From: CAZCFB01 sp964511535
Lineage (GTDB): Bacteria; Myxococcota_A; Polyangia; GCA-2747355; CAZCFB01
DNA length: 58,072 bases
NCBI GenBank assembly: GCA_964511535.1
Contig: CAZEFW010000038.1
Location: 1-58,072, forward strand
Direction: 5' to 3'
Positions 23,731 through 32,269 of this stretch are shown here, one piece after another. Under the pieces are notes generated by a model that saw only the letters and a list, made by a program, of their open reading frames with translations, was not told the origin of the DNA and did not search any database. Made by a program: the position numbers and the translations under genes. The stretch's first letter is position 1. Every line of letters begins with the position of its first letter.

Positions 23731-25395
23731 ATGGCAACTTCTCCGACCCGCTGGACCGTCCCACTCATGTTCCTCTCCTCCTTGGCCCTCGCCTGCAGCC
23801 CCACCGCTGAAGACTCCGCCGGGGCGAGCCCCGGCACCCTGCACCTGGCGGCCTCTGTCGCTGGCATGGGGTGGAGCGCTACCACCGCTGACGGCAACGT
23901 CTCGGCGGTCAACATCATTCAGGCGCCGGGCAGCCTCGAGCTGTTCGGGCCGGGTCGGAGCGGCACCCTGGTGGCCGCGAAGAATATCTCGGGCAGGGTC
24001 CCGGCGGGAGCCACGGGTGACGACTTCACCCTCAGCTTCAAGATGAAGAAGTGGACCGATATCGGCGGCGGCAGGTCCTGGGAGTTCCTCCACGACGCGT
24101 TCGTGCAGATCTGTGTGCCGGGCGCCACGGTCAAGTGCTACGCGGTCAACCTGCACCGCACAGATCGCACCGAGGCTGGCGACAGCATCCGCCACGCAGC
24201 CAACGACCAGGTGGTGGACCCGCGGTACGCGCCCGAGGTGCGGGCGGGCTTCCGCCATGACTTCAACCTCAACGCCAACGTGGAGCCGCCCGGCGCGACC
24301 CAGGGAAGCTGCACCGGCTGGCCCGAGCGCCATTGCCAGGCGGCGTGGGCCGACCAGCTGCCGACGACCCATCAGGTGGACCTCGTCGTCCAGGGCGGAA
24401 ACCAGCTGACCGTGGAGATCGACGGCGCGCGCGTGGGGACCCTGTCCAGCGCCGGCGGCAGCTTCTTCCCCGCCGGCGCCGACAGCGCGTGGGACCTCTC
24501 ATTTGGCATCCGCTACGACCTCGGCGGCAACACGCGGTACCAGCCCCACCTCGTCATCTCCGACGTGAAGATCAACCCGACGCGGGCCCCTTCGCCCGTG
24601 GAGGTGACCCAGGCCCGCGCCGGCCAGTGGGAGCTGTGCTCGGTGAACGAGCGGGCCATCTACCAGGACGTCCGCTCGCCTGCCCCGGCCGCCGCGCCTT
24701 TCGCCGGCGCCGACCTGGCAATCATGGGCGGACGCGGCAACGGACACATGGCGGTGAAGAAGGACGTCAGCAGCATGGCCAGCGCCGCCGGCGCGGTGCG
24801 GGGGCACTTCCGGCTCTCCTTCGATCTGGAGAAATGGATGCACCTGGCCGCCTCGTCCAGGCAGCGCCGCTCGGTGATTCCCGACAGCCGCACCGCCTAC
24901 GGTCCGCGCGCGGATGAGTGGCAACGCTACAACCGCTGGTACGTCAACGCATGGGAGCACATGCAGCGCTCGTTGATGCAGCTCTGCGCCCCCGGCGGCG
25001 ACTGCTACAGCCTCAGCTTCCTGCGGCAGAACCGCATGGCCGCGGACGAGCTGGTGCGCGCCGGCAGCAGCGACATGGCACTCGGTGCGATGAACTACAA
25101 CCCGCACACCCAGCTCTGGGGCGACCAGCCCATCACCCGTCGGACGGTGACCTTGGAGGTGACGGGGGGCAACATGCGCGTAACCATCTCCGGGCCCAAC
25201 GGCGTCGGTGTGGCCATGACGGCGGTCACCCCCGAGGCCAACGCCAGGGGCATGCAGCTGGCCGGAGACGACTACACCACCTGCCAGAGCCAGGACGTCA
25301 AGCAGTGGACGCTCTCGTTCGGCACCATCTGGAGCATGGGGAACCTTGAGCGCTACCGCACGTTCATGAATATCCGCAACATCCGGTTTCACTAG
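23731..25395 (+). CDS. Lipoprotein with two copies of a ~250-residue domain, unknown function
   Basis: A 554-residue protein with a lipoprotein signal (LALAC, Cys22) and AAAGGAG before the ATG. It consists of two similar halves. DFTLSFKMKKW corresponds to HFRLSFDLEKW, QICVPGATVKCYAVNL to QLCAPGGDCYSLSF, GGNQLTVEIDGARVG to GGNMRVTISGPNGVG, and WDLSFGIRYDLGG to WTLSFGTIWSMGN. The beta-rich pattern suggests a concanavalin-like or carbohydrate-binding fold, which is an inference. It sits between the phosphonate operon and the OPA transporter but carries its own leader. No catalytic motif is visible. Confidence 0.75.
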   Translation: MATSPTRWTVPLMFLSSLALACSPTAEDSAGASPGTLHLAASVAGMGWSATTADGNVSAVNIIQAPGSLELFGPGRSGTLVAAKNISGRVPAGATGDDFTLSFKMKKWTDIGGGRSWEFLHDAFVQICVPGATVKCYAVNLHRTDRTEAGDSIRHAANDQVVDPRYAPEVRAGFRHDFNLNANVEPPGATQGSCTGWPERHCQAAWADQLPTTHQVDLVVQGGNQLTVEIDGARVGTLSSAGGSFFPAGADSAWDLSFGIRYDLGGNTRYQPHLVISDVKINPTRAPSPVEVTQARAGQWELCSVNERAIYQDVRSPAPAAAPFAGADLAIMGGRGNGHMAVKKDVSSMASAAGAVRGHFRLSFDLEKWMHLAASSRQRRSVIPDSRTAYGPRADEWQRYNRWYVNAWEHMQRSLMQLCAPGGDCYSLSFLRQNRMAADELVRAGSSDMALGAMNYNPHTQLWGDQPITRRTVTLEVTGGNMRVTISGPNGVGVAMTAVTPEANARGMQLAGDDYTTCQSQDVKQWTLSFGTIWSMGNLERYRTFMNIRNIRFH

Positions 25396-25425
25396 GCGGC
25401 GCTGGAAGGCGGGCCAGCGGCGCTG

Positions 25426-26715
25426 TCAGAACCCGAGCTTGCGCGAGGACCGCCACAGCAGGAAGGTGCCCACCACCGCCAACGCGGCGATGAACACCAG
25501 CAGCGACAGCACCGCCCCCACGCCGTAGGCGCCCTTGATGTAGCCGATGGCCTCCTCCTGCACCACCGGGCCGATGGAGCCGAGGCCGTTGATCACGCCG
25601 CTGGCCACCACGGCGAACTCCTTGCTCCCCACCTCCATGGCGGCCGTGCCCGAGAGCAGCGAGTCGGGGCCCATGAGCATGAACCCCACCGCCCCGAGCA
25701 GGATCGCGAAGAGCCACAGCGACGAGGGCCCGTACTTCCACAGGCAGAGGGTGCACGCCAGCATGCCCACGCTCATCATGAAGATCACGGGCGTGCGCCG
25801 GCTGCCGAACACCCGGTCCGAGGTGATGCCCGCGAACACCACGCCGGTAAAGCCGACCCAGTCGAAGGTCGTGGAGATATGCCCCGCGGTGGCCCCAGAT
25901 AGCTGGAACTGCTCGGCCAGGATCATCGGCCCCCAGCTGTCCAGGGCGTAGCGGATGAACTTGAAGCAGAAGTAGATCAGCCCCATGGAGATCACCACCC
26001 GCATCACCTGAGACTGGGGCAGCACGGAGCCGTCCGCCGCGGGGGTCGCCGCGCCGTCGCTGTCCTGGGTGGGGTCCACCTCCTCCACCAGCGGCGGCAG
26101 CCCGACGTTCTCCGGCCGGTCCTGGCCCTTCCAGAGGAAGAACAGCCAGATGCCGAGGAAGACCATGCTCGCCCCCCAGAATGACCAGGCGATGCCGGCC
26201 AGGGCCAGCATGAAGGCGGCGAAGTGCTTGGCCAGGATGGAGCCGATCTGGTAGCAGGTGCCCCAGATGGCCATCAGGGTGCCGCGCTCGTGGCGGCGGG
26301 TCCACTTGGACAGCAGCCCCACGTTGCCGGGCCAGCCCGTGGCCTGGGCCACGCCGTTGAGCGCCATGAACCCCATGAGGGCGGCGAAGGCCTCGTGGCC
26401 CTGGCGGGTCACTGCGCCCACCACGGCGGTGACGATCATCGAGGTCGCCATGCCGATGAGCAGCAGCCTGCGGCAGGTGAGCTTTCGGCCCACGCCGGCG
26501 GAGATGAACTGCCCGACCATGTAGGCCACAAGGTACGCGGTCCAGATATGAGCCAGCTCGGGATCCGTGAAGCCGTAGTCGTCCGACAGGTCCTTCTTCA
26601 CGATGCCGAACACCTTGCGGCAGAAGTAGTACCCGACGTAGGAGAGCCAGGTGGCGGCGATGATGTTTATGCGCCAGCGGCGATACTCTGGGCTCAGGGG
26701 AGTGGGTTCCGCCAT
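25426..26715 (-). CDS. OPA-family MFS transporter (GlpT/UhpT-like organophosphate antiporter)
   Basis: A 429-residue protein with 12 hydrophobic segments. The N-terminal half (YVGYYFCRKVFGIVKKDL, GQFISAGVGRKLTCRR and GWPGNVGLLSKWT) is typical of the organophosphate:phosphate antiporter family, including the conserved YYFCRK and FGW/GWP regions. Substrates of the family are phosphate monoesters or phosphonate-like anions. Lying near phnW-phnX-pbfA, it is a candidate importer of aminoethylphosphonate, but it is on the opposite strand and separated by a lipoprotein gene. AGGAG precedes the ATG at 26715. Confidence 0.85.
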   Translation of the reverse strand: MAEPTPLSPEYRRWRINIIAATWLSYVGYYFCRKVFGIVKKDLSDDYGFTDPELAHIWTAYLVAYMVGQFISAGVGRKLTCRRLLLIGMATSMIVTAVVGAVTRQGHEAFAALMGFMALNGVAQATGWPGNVGLLSKWTRRHERGTLMAIWGTCYQIGSILAKHFAAFMLALAGIAWSFWGASMVFLGIWLFFLWKGQDRPENVGLPPLVEEVDPTQDSDGAATPAADGSVLPQSQVMRVVISMGLIYFCFKFIRYALDSWGPMILAEQFQLSGATAGHISTTFDWVGFTGVVFAGITSDRVFGSRRTPVIFMMSVGMLACTLCLWKYGPSSLWLFAILLGAVGFMLMGPDSLLSGTAAMEVGSKEFAVVASGVINGLGSIGPVVQEEAIGYIKGAYGVGAVLSLLVFIAALAVVGTFLLWRSSRKLGF

Positions 26716-26773
26716 GGTCTCCTGGGTGCGTTGGAGGATGGCGCAGCATAGCACACGGTCGACGCTGAGGCCG

Positions 26774-26801
26774 TTGACCGGCGGCGAGGCTGATACATAC
26801 T
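26774..26801 (+). promoter_or_regulatory. Candidate promoter of the SDR gene
   Basis: TTGACC (26774-26779), 16 nt spacer, CATACT (26796-26801), followed by AAAGGAGGAAC as ribosome binding site before the ATG at 26824. It lies in the divergent space shared with the OPA transporter. Confidence 0.4.
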
Positions 26802-26823
26802 TTGTCCCTCAAAGGAGGAACAG

Positions 26824-27486
26824 ATGGCGACCTATCTCATCACCGGAGCCAACCGGGGTATCGGCGTCGAGTTGTGCCGTCAGCTCGCGGCCCGCGGCGA
26901 CAAGATCATCGCGGTGTGCCGCGGATCGTCCGCGGAGCTGGAGAGGCTGGATGTGCGGGTGGAGGCCGGGGTGGATGTCACCGAGGCGGCGGCCGTGGCC
27001 GCCCTGGCGGACAGGCTGCAGGGGGTGGCGGTGGACGTGCTGGTGAACAACGCCGGCATCCTGACCCGGGAGAGCCTGGAGGACCTCGACTTCGACCGCA
27101 TGAGGCGGCAGTTCGAGGTCAACAGCCTGGGACCGCTGCGCGTGACCCACGCCCTGCTGCCGAACATGGGCCCCGGCGGCAAGGTGGCCATCATCACCAG
27201 CCGCATGGGCTCCATCGGGGACAACACGTCGGGCAGCCGCTACGGCTACCGCATGAGCAAGGCGGCGGTGAACATCGCGGGCGTCTCGCTGAGCCACGAC
27301 CTGCGCCCGCGCGAAATCGCCGTGGCGATCCTGCACCCCGGCTTCGTCCGCACCGGCATGACCGGCAACCAGGGCCTCGTCGACGCCCCGGAGTCAGCCG
27401 AGGGGCTCATCGCCAGGATGGACGCGCTGAACCTGGAGAACAGCGGGAGCTTCTGGCATATGGATGGGTCCATCCTGCCCTGGTGA
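26824..27486 (+). CDS. Short-chain dehydrogenase/reductase
   Basis: A 220-residue SDR. The nucleotide-binding motif is TGANRGIG, the structural motif is NNAG, and the catalytic set is Ser in ITSRMGS plus YGYRMSKAA (YxxxK), followed by HPGFVRTGM. It is an NAD(P)H-dependent oxidoreductase of the C-factor/CsgA-like short subgroup by length, though the substrate cannot be read from sequence. AAAGGAGG lies at ideal distance. Two hairpins follow its stop. Confidence 0.9.
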   Translation: MATYLITGANRGIGVELCRQLAARGDKIIAVCRGSSAELERLDVRVEAGVDVTEAAAVAALADRLQGVAVDVLVNNAGILTRESLEDLDFDRMRRQFEVNSLGPLRVTHALLPNMGPGGKVAIITSRMGSIGDNTSGSRYGYRMSKAAVNIAGVSLSHDLRPREIAVAILHPGFVRTGMTGNQGLVDAPESAEGLIARMDALNLENSGSFWHMDGSILPW

Positions 27487-27488
27487 TT

Positions 27489-27503
27489 CGGGCCTTCGGC
27501 CCG
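27489..27503. terminator. Hairpin CGGGCC-TTC-GGCCCG after the SDR gene
   Basis: A 6-bp GC stem with a 3-nt loop starts 2 nt after the SDR stop codon. No T run follows. It sits between two convergent genes. Confidence 0.45.
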
Positions 27504-27515
27504 GAGACTTCAGCC

Positions 27516-27534
27516 AGCGCCGCGAAGCGGCGCT
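27516..27534. terminator. Hairpin AGCGCCGC-GAA-GCGGCGCT between convergent genes
   Basis: A perfect 8-bp GC-rich stem with a GAA loop touches the stop codon of the minus-strand lipoprotein gene. With the neighbouring hairpin it probably ends transcription from both sides. Confidence 0.5.
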
Positions 27535-28579
27535 ATTCCATGCGCTGGATCTTGCAGGGCACCGAGGTGAAGCCGATTCCAGCGGAGACCGCGTCCAGCT
27601 TGTTGTCGCCGTCGGTGTCCACGTCCGGCTGATCCAGGATCACGGTCTTGATGATCGGGTTGCCGGTCAGCTCCTTGACCGAGATGGTGCCGTCCTTGTT
27701 GACGTCGAAGTACTCCAGCAGCTTCTTGCCGTTGGGGGAGAGGTTTGCCTTGTCGGCGTACTGGCGGGTCATCTCCGTGGCCAGGCCCGGCAGCAGGCGC
27801 CCCTTGACGTCGGCGATGGGCATGGCGCCCGCCACCACGCCCTGGGTGATCCCCTTCTTGGTCACCTTCGCCGTCACCCGGGCCAGCTTCAGGGTGACCA
27901 CCACATACACCTTGCCCAGGGCCAGGGGCACCATGATCTCGCCCGGACCGACGGAGAGCGTCCCGCCCGTGACCTTGCCGTTGAGCGGCGTGGTGCTGGA
28001 GAAGTTGGGGTTGATGCTGAACCACTCGGTGCCGGAGAAGTTGTCCTTCGGGTTCTTGTCCAGGTCCTTGCCGAAGAAGAACTGGAACCGCGCCTTGGTG
28101 CTGTCCTTGAGCGACCCCGAGCGAAGCTCCTGCAGCAACAGCAGGGTGCCGTCCTTGATCTGCTCATCCAGATCCTGCTGCAGGGTCAACCCCGAGTGGA
28201 GCGTGGTCAGGGCGTTGAGCAGGTCGGCCAGGCGGTTGTCCACCTTGCCGTCTCCGGTGAGGTCCATGCCCACGCTCTTTTTCGAGCCCACCGGCAGAGC
28301 CATGGCGTTGGTGATGGACTGCAGGGCCACGTCGGGCAGGCTGGAGCTGCCGTCCGCCGTGGACGGGATGTCGCTCACCGACTGGTCCGCGGTCTGGCAC
28401 GAGATGAGCCGCTTGCGGCACTCCGGGTCCTGGCAGTCGGCCAGCCCGTCGTTGTTGTCGTCCACCCCGTTGTCGCACACCTCCACTCCAGCCGCGCCGC
28501 TGTCGTCGCTGCACGACATGCCCAGCGCAAGCAGGCCCACCAGCAGGTAACTCAGTCCACGATGATTTACGTCACGCAT
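27533..28579 (-). CDS. Lipoprotein with a DNNDG Cys module and an EF-hand
   Basis: A 348-residue lipoprotein (signal ending ALGMSC, Cys23). Residues about 31-50 carry CDNGVDDNNDGLADC, a short Ca-binding-like Cys module common in myxobacterial secreted proteins. A long beta-rich region follows, and near the C terminus a canonical EF-hand loop DVNKDGTISVKE. A second, looser Asp-rich loop is DVDTDGDNKLD. Calcium binding outside the cell is therefore likely, but the role is unknown. AGAGGTGA precedes the ATG at 28579. Confidence 0.75.
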   Translation of the reverse strand: MRDVNHRGLSYLLVGLLALGMSCSDDSGAAGVEVCDNGVDDNNDGLADCQDPECRKRLISCQTADQSVSDIPSTADGSSSLPDVALQSITNAMALPVGSKKSVGMDLTGDGKVDNRLADLLNALTTLHSGLTLQQDLDEQIKDGTLLLLQELRSGSLKDSTKARFQFFFGKDLDKNPKDNFSGTEWFSINPNFSSTTPLNGKVTGGTLSVGPGEIMVPLALGKVYVVVTLKLARVTAKVTKKGITQGVVAGAMPIADVKGRLLPGLATEMTRQYADKANLSPNGKKLLEYFDVNKDGTISVKELTGNPIIKTVILDQPDVDTDGDNKLDAVSAGIGFTSVPCKIQRME

Positions 28580-28694
28580 AAGCTCACCTCTCACGGTCAG
28601 TCGCCCGTCATCACAGGTGTAGAAATAACCCACAGGCCCCCCATTGTACTCCCACCAGCGCCTTTGGGGAAAATCCTGCGCACCCGCCTTCGGC

Positions 28695-28700
28695 TATACT
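28695..28700 (+). promoter_or_regulatory. -10-like hexamer TATACT before a small lipoprotein gene
   Basis: TATACT ends 6 nt before the ATG at 28707 and there is no Shine-Dalgarno sequence. The arrangement equals that before the HAD gene near 463. Confidence 0.35.
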
Positions 28701-28706
28701 CACGGC

Positions 28707-29216
28707 ATGATCCGCCGAACTTCCGCCCTGCTGCTGCTCCTCGTCCTCGCCGGCTGCGGTGACGACGCCCCCCCGCCATGCCCGGATCCAGCCGGGCTGT
28801 GCATCGCCGCCACCTTCACCTTCGCCGCCGGCGACAGCTTCCACTTCGTCGGCCCGGCGACGTACTCCACGCCCGCCACCGGCAAGGCGCAGATCAAGGC
28901 TCACGACACGAGCCGCCCCTACGCCATCGCCATCATCTGGGACACCGCGAAGGTCACCGGACCGGCCACCTACACCCCGAACCTGGTGGGCGGGGAGGTG
29001 GAGTTCTACGTCACCCGGCCCCACCCCACCAAGCCAGCGCCGGCCAACCGCACCTCCAATACGCGCCACGGCAGCCTCAGCTTCACCAGCCCGGGGGGCG
29101 CGGCCGGCTCCACCGCCGCCGGGACCTTCGACGGGATCCGGCTGATCCGCGCCAGCCCGGACGACACCATCGACCTCACGCTGGGGGCTGGGAGCTTCGC
29201 GGCAAAGGTGAAGTGA
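28707..29216 (+). CDS. Small lipoprotein, unknown function
   Basis: A 169-residue protein with a strong lipoprotein signal (LVLAGC, Cys17). The mature part is beta-rich with repeated Thr/Gly/Ala patterns and no known motif. The ATG at 28707 is chosen because it places the signal peptide at the N terminus; the frame is open further upstream. Its 3' end overlaps the convergent M48 protease gene by 41 nt, so its last residues are read in antisense by that gene. Function is not recognised. Confidence 0.65.
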   Translation: MIRRTSALLLLLVLAGCGDDAPPPCPDPAGLCIAATFTFAAGDSFHFVGPATYSTPATGKAQIKAHDTSRPYAIAIIWDTAKVTGPATYTPNLVGGEVEFYVTRPHPTKPAPANRTSNTRHGSLSFTSPGGAAGSTAAGTFDGIRLIRASPDDTIDLTLGAGSFAAKVK

Positions 29217-30408
29217 AGGCCCCCTCGCGCTCCACCGAGCAGCTCACCACCCCCCGGCTCACCTCCACCGCGTCGGCCAGCTCGAACAGGATCTCGGTCT
29301 CGGCGTCGGTGACCACGCCGTCGGCCTGGGCCACCACGCACAGGTCCCGCAGCACCTGCGCCCGGCGGAGCTCGGGGACCTGCTCATTGACCCGCTCCAC
29401 TCGCCGCCCAAGGTCCTCGCGCACCGCCTCCGGGTTGACCTCCATGGGGACGGAGCCCACCCCGAGCAGCTCCTCCAGCGCCTCCAGGGTCTCCTTGCTC
29501 ACCTTGCCGTCGGCCACTGCCAGCAGCACGCCGCCGGCGAACAGCAGCCGCCGCATGGCCTCCGCGCTGTCGGTGCGGTCCTTGAGGTAGCCCGGATCCA
29601 TCAGGTCCATCAGATCCTGCACCTGGGCCTCGAGGTCGTCCATGCTGGTCCCGCCCGGGGTCATGCGCGCAGATCGTGAGAAGAGCTGCGCCGCCTTGAG
29701 CCGCAGGGGGGAAAAGGGGTGGGTCGAGAACCAGTCCGCGCGCACCGGCTCGTCGGACTTCGCCAGGCGCCGCGCCTCGTCCTGCAGATCCTCCAGCTGC
29801 TTCAACACCGGCTCGATGCGCACCTCCACCCTGGTGCCGGTGAGCCCGGAGGCGACCTTGAACAGGGCGCGCACGCACGCCTCCAGGCCACCGGCGCACA
29901 CCAGCCCGGCCCGATCGCAGGAGATCTCCGCGTACCGTTTCCAGGCGAACAGGCGCAGCATGGTGCCCGGGTCGATGCGCTTGGGGTTCTCCATGATCGC
30001 CCCGACCGGGATGCTCAGGTGGTCGAACAGGTGATGCCCGAGCTCGTGGCCCACCACGAAGGACAGCTCGTCCGGCTCGAAGTTGTCCAGGAGCGCCGAG
30101 GAGACCAGCACGAACAGCCGCCCTCCCTCGGGGCGCACCGCCGCGGCGTTGAAGGAGGCGTCGGCGTAGACGAAGGTCTCCAGCGGCGCGTCGAGCTCCA
30201 GGGTCTCCCGGCAGGAGGCCATGACCCGGTCCACCACCTCCGCCATGCCGGGCGCGAGCCGCAGCGAGGTGGCCAGCAGGTGGCGCCGGGCGCCCACCTT
30301 GTCCGCCTTCTTCTCGTACTGCTCCATGGCCTTCTGGATCGCGCGGTCCCCAAGCAGCTGCTGTGCCAGGTCCCGGTCGCCCCTCGCCCTGAGCTGTTCC
30401 GCTTTCAT
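29176..30408 (-). CDS. M48-family zinc metalloprotease with C-terminal TerB-like domain
   Basis: A 410-residue protein. The zinc site is HELGH at 121-125, with the third ligand in an ExxxD motif (E161-I-S-C-D165). Unlike HtpX or Ste24 it has no visible membrane segments, so it is probably a soluble cytoplasmic M48 protein. Residues about 290-400 form a helical TerB-like segment (GGVLLAVADGKVSKE, then VVAQADGVVTDAE). TerB domains occur in stress and phage-defence contexts. AGGGAG precedes the ATG at 30408. A possible promoter on the minus strand is TTGGAA (30461-30466) with TAAGAT (30440-30445). Confidence 0.85.
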   Translation of the reverse strand: MKAEQLRARGDRDLAQQLLGDRAIQKAMEQYEKKADKVGARRHLLATSLRLAPGMAEVVDRVMASCRETLELDAPLETFVYADASFNAAAVRPEGGRLFVLVSSALLDNFEPDELSFVVGHELGHHLFDHLSIPVGAIMENPKRIDPGTMLRLFAWKRYAEISCDRAGLVCAGGLEACVRALFKVASGLTGTRVEVRIEPVLKQLEDLQDEARRLAKSDEPVRADWFSTHPFSPLRLKAAQLFSRSARMTPGGTSMDDLEAQVQDLMDLMDPGYLKDRTDSAEAMRRLLFAGGVLLAVADGKVSKETLEALEELLGVGSVPMEVNPEAVREDLGRRVERVNEQVPELRRAQVLRDLCVVAQADGVVTDAETEILFELADAVEVSRGVVSCSVEREGAFTSPLPRSSQPPA

Positions 30409-30525
30409 GGCGTGCTCCCTCCTCGCGGGTAGTGGCCGTATCTTAACACCCCTGCCGCCCTTCCAATGCGGGGGTGGATGTGACAAGCTCTGACCACTAT
30501 CCCAACCAGTAGAGGTGAGCCCGCC

Positions 30526-30732
30526 ATGGCCCTGGCCCGCATCGAGTCATTTGAGAAAGAGAAGGGGTTCGGCTACATCGAGCACCCGGAGCACGGCAAG
30601 TTGATCTTCGACTTCGAGGCGTGCGACTTCAACCCCGAGGCGGGGGACGAGGTTGAAGTGCACGAGGTGAAGGAGGCGTACGCGGGTAAGCGCGCCAAGC
30701 GCGTGACCTGCCCGGCCAAGCCTCCGGGCTGA
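30526..30732 (+). CDS. Small cold-shock-domain-like protein
   Basis: A 68-residue protein whose N terminus ARIESFEKEKGFGYIE follows the RNP-1 pattern of cold-shock domains (GFGFI type). It also has FDFEAC at the second strand position and a Val/Glu-rich third strand. It is likely a single-stranded nucleic-acid-binding chaperone, though the second half diverges from CspA. The gene stands alone, divergent from the M48 protease, and is followed after 14 nt by the methyltransferase gene. Confidence 0.75.
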   Translation: MALARIESFEKEKGFGYIEHPEHGKLIFDFEACDFNPEAGDEVEVHEVKEAYAGKRAKRVTCPAKPPG

Positions 30733-30746
30733 GCTCGCGGGCGGCG

Positions 30747-31499
30747 GTGCCCCCGGGACAATTCAAGGATCACTTCTCCGCGCTGGCGGACGGTTACGCC
30801 TCGTTCCGCCCGGGCTATCCATCCGCCCTGTTTGAGGAGCTGGCGCGCGAGGCGCCCGGCCGCCGGCTCGCCTGGGACTGCGGCACCGGATCGGGCCAGG
30901 CCGCCCGGGGGCTCGCCAGGTGTTTTGCGCGCGTGGTGGCCACCGACGCCAGCGCCCAGCAGATCCGCGCGGCGAGGGCCACCCGCGGCGTGGAGTTCCG
31001 AGTGGCCCCGGCAAGCGCGTCGGGGCTGCAGGACGCCAGCGTGGATCTGGTGCTCGCCGCCCAGGCCATGCACTGGTTCCCCCTCGAGGCGTTCTTCGAC
31101 GAGGTGCGCCGGGTGGTCAAGCCGGGGGGTGTGCTGGCTGCATGCTGCTACGGCCTGATGCGGATCTCTCCAGCGGTGGATCCGGTGATCTCCCGGCTGT
31201 ACCACCAGGACCTGGCGGATCACTGGCCGCCGGAGCGGCGCCACGTGGACGATGGGTACGCGAAGCTCCCGTTCCCGTTCGCCGAGCTCGACCTGGCCAG
31301 GCGGGAGGTTCGCGCCAGCTGGACCCTGGAGCAGGTGATGGGATACCTCGGTACCTGGTCCGCGCTGCGCCGCTGTCATCAGGCCACCGGGACCGATCCC
31401 CTGGCCGCGGCCACCGACGAGCTGCGCAGCGCGTGGGGCGGGCGAGGCGCCATGGAGATTCGCTGGCCCCTGGCGGTGCGGGCAGGGCGTATCACCTGA
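30747..31499 (+). CDS. Class I SAM-dependent methyltransferase
   Basis: A 250-residue methyltransferase of the small type-11-like group. Motif I is WDCGTGSGQAA (residues about 43-53), the acidic end of strand 2 is VATDAS, and motif IV is VDLVLAAQAMHWF, the QAMHWF being typical of the ubiquinone/trans-aconitate-like branch. The start is a GTG, since no ATG precedes motif I. It may be co-transcribed with the cold-shock-like gene 14 nt upstream. The substrate is unknown. Confidence 0.85.
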   Translation: MPPGQFKDHFSALADGYASFRPGYPSALFEELAREAPGRRLAWDCGTGSGQAARGLARCFARVVATDASAQQIRAARATRGVEFRVAPASASGLQDASVDLVLAAQAMHWFPLEAFFDEVRRVVKPGGVLAACCYGLMRISPAVDPVISRLYHQDLADHWPPERRHVDDGYAKLPFPFAELDLARREVRASWTLEQVMGYLGTWSALRRCHQATGTDPLAAATDELRSAWGGRGAMEIRWPLAVRAGRIT

Positions 31500-32220
31500 G
31501 GCGAAGCAGGTAGTTGATCCGCCCGGGGGAGAAGCCCACCTGGGTGTGGCCGTTGATGACGAAGGTGGGCACGCCGCCCGACGGGTTGAGGCGCCGCAGC
31601 TCGGCCGCGGCCACCGGATCCTTCTCGGGATCCTTCTCGAGGTAAGCGATGCGTCGTGCGCGCAGCCAGGCGCGGGCCACCTTGCACGCGCCGCACCACG
31701 AGGTGCTGTACATCACCACGCGAGGCCGGGGCGCGCGAGTCGGCGTGCGCATGTCGGGTGGCGGCGCTGGCGCTGGCGCAGGGCGGGCCGCGGCCGGGGC
31801 CGGCGGAGACGGACGGGGCTTGCTGGGGCGGCGAGCGCGGGGGCGGGCGCCGGGGCGCGGCGATGGCGCCTCCTGCCTGACCACGAGCTGCCGCGTGGGC
31901 AGGCTGTAGATGACGCCGCCGTCGGTGGCCCCGGTCGGCGCCTTGATCTTGCCCGCCGCGAACAGCTCGTCCAGGGCCTTGATCCAGGTGGTGTCCTGCC
32001 CCGCGGGTGGGGCCTGGACCGCCTGCTGCTGGACCTTGGCCATGGGCACCACGCCCCGGCTGGCCAGCAGCATGTACACCAGGTAGCCCCCGGCCAGACA
32101 GCTGAACAGGAACATGGCGGCGAAGGCGGCCAGGGCCTTGCCAGAGAGCTGCCGGGGCGGCGGCTCCTGGTCGAGCAGGTCTGGAGACTGCAGGTCGTCC
32201 ATCTCCCCACACAGTCTCAC
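31492..32220 (-). CDS. Membrane-anchored glutaredoxin-like protein
   Basis: A 242-residue protein with one transmembrane helix (about residues 29-53), a Pro/Arg/Ala-rich linker (about 115-165) and a C-terminal glutaredoxin domain. The redox motif is WCGAC (CxxC), and the cis-Pro region is GGVPTFVINGHTQVGF. The linker suggests that the domain reaches out from the membrane, probably on the periplasmic side. The GTG at 32220 with GGGGG upstream is used as start; the ATG at 32202 is also possible. It overlaps the convergent methyltransferase by 8 nt. Confidence 0.8.
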   Translation of the reverse strand: MRLCGEMDDLQSPDLLDQEPPPRQLSGKALAAFAAMFLFSCLAGGYLVYMLLASRGVVPMAKVQQQAVQAPPAGQDTTWIKALDELFAAGKIKAPTGATDGGVIYSLPTRQLVVRQEAPSPRPGARPRARRPSKPRPSPPAPAAARPAPAPAPPPDMRTPTRAPRPRVVMYSTSWCGACKVARAWLRARRIAYLEKDPEKDPVAAAELRRLNPSGGVPTFVINGHTQVGFSPGRINYLLRLR

Positions 32221-32223
32221 AGT

Positions 32224-32251
32224 TTGACCCCCTGCACGACGGGGGTATCAT
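32224..32251 (+). promoter_or_regulatory. Candidate promoter of the beta-helix lipoprotein/TPR/SIR2 operon
   Basis: TTGACC (32224-32229), 16 nt spacer, TATCAT (32246-32251), then GGGAGG (32259-32264) 5 nt before the ATG at 32270. This is one of the clearest sigma70-like arrangements in the window. Confidence 0.5.
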
Positions 32252-32269
32252 GACCGACGGGAGGATAAG

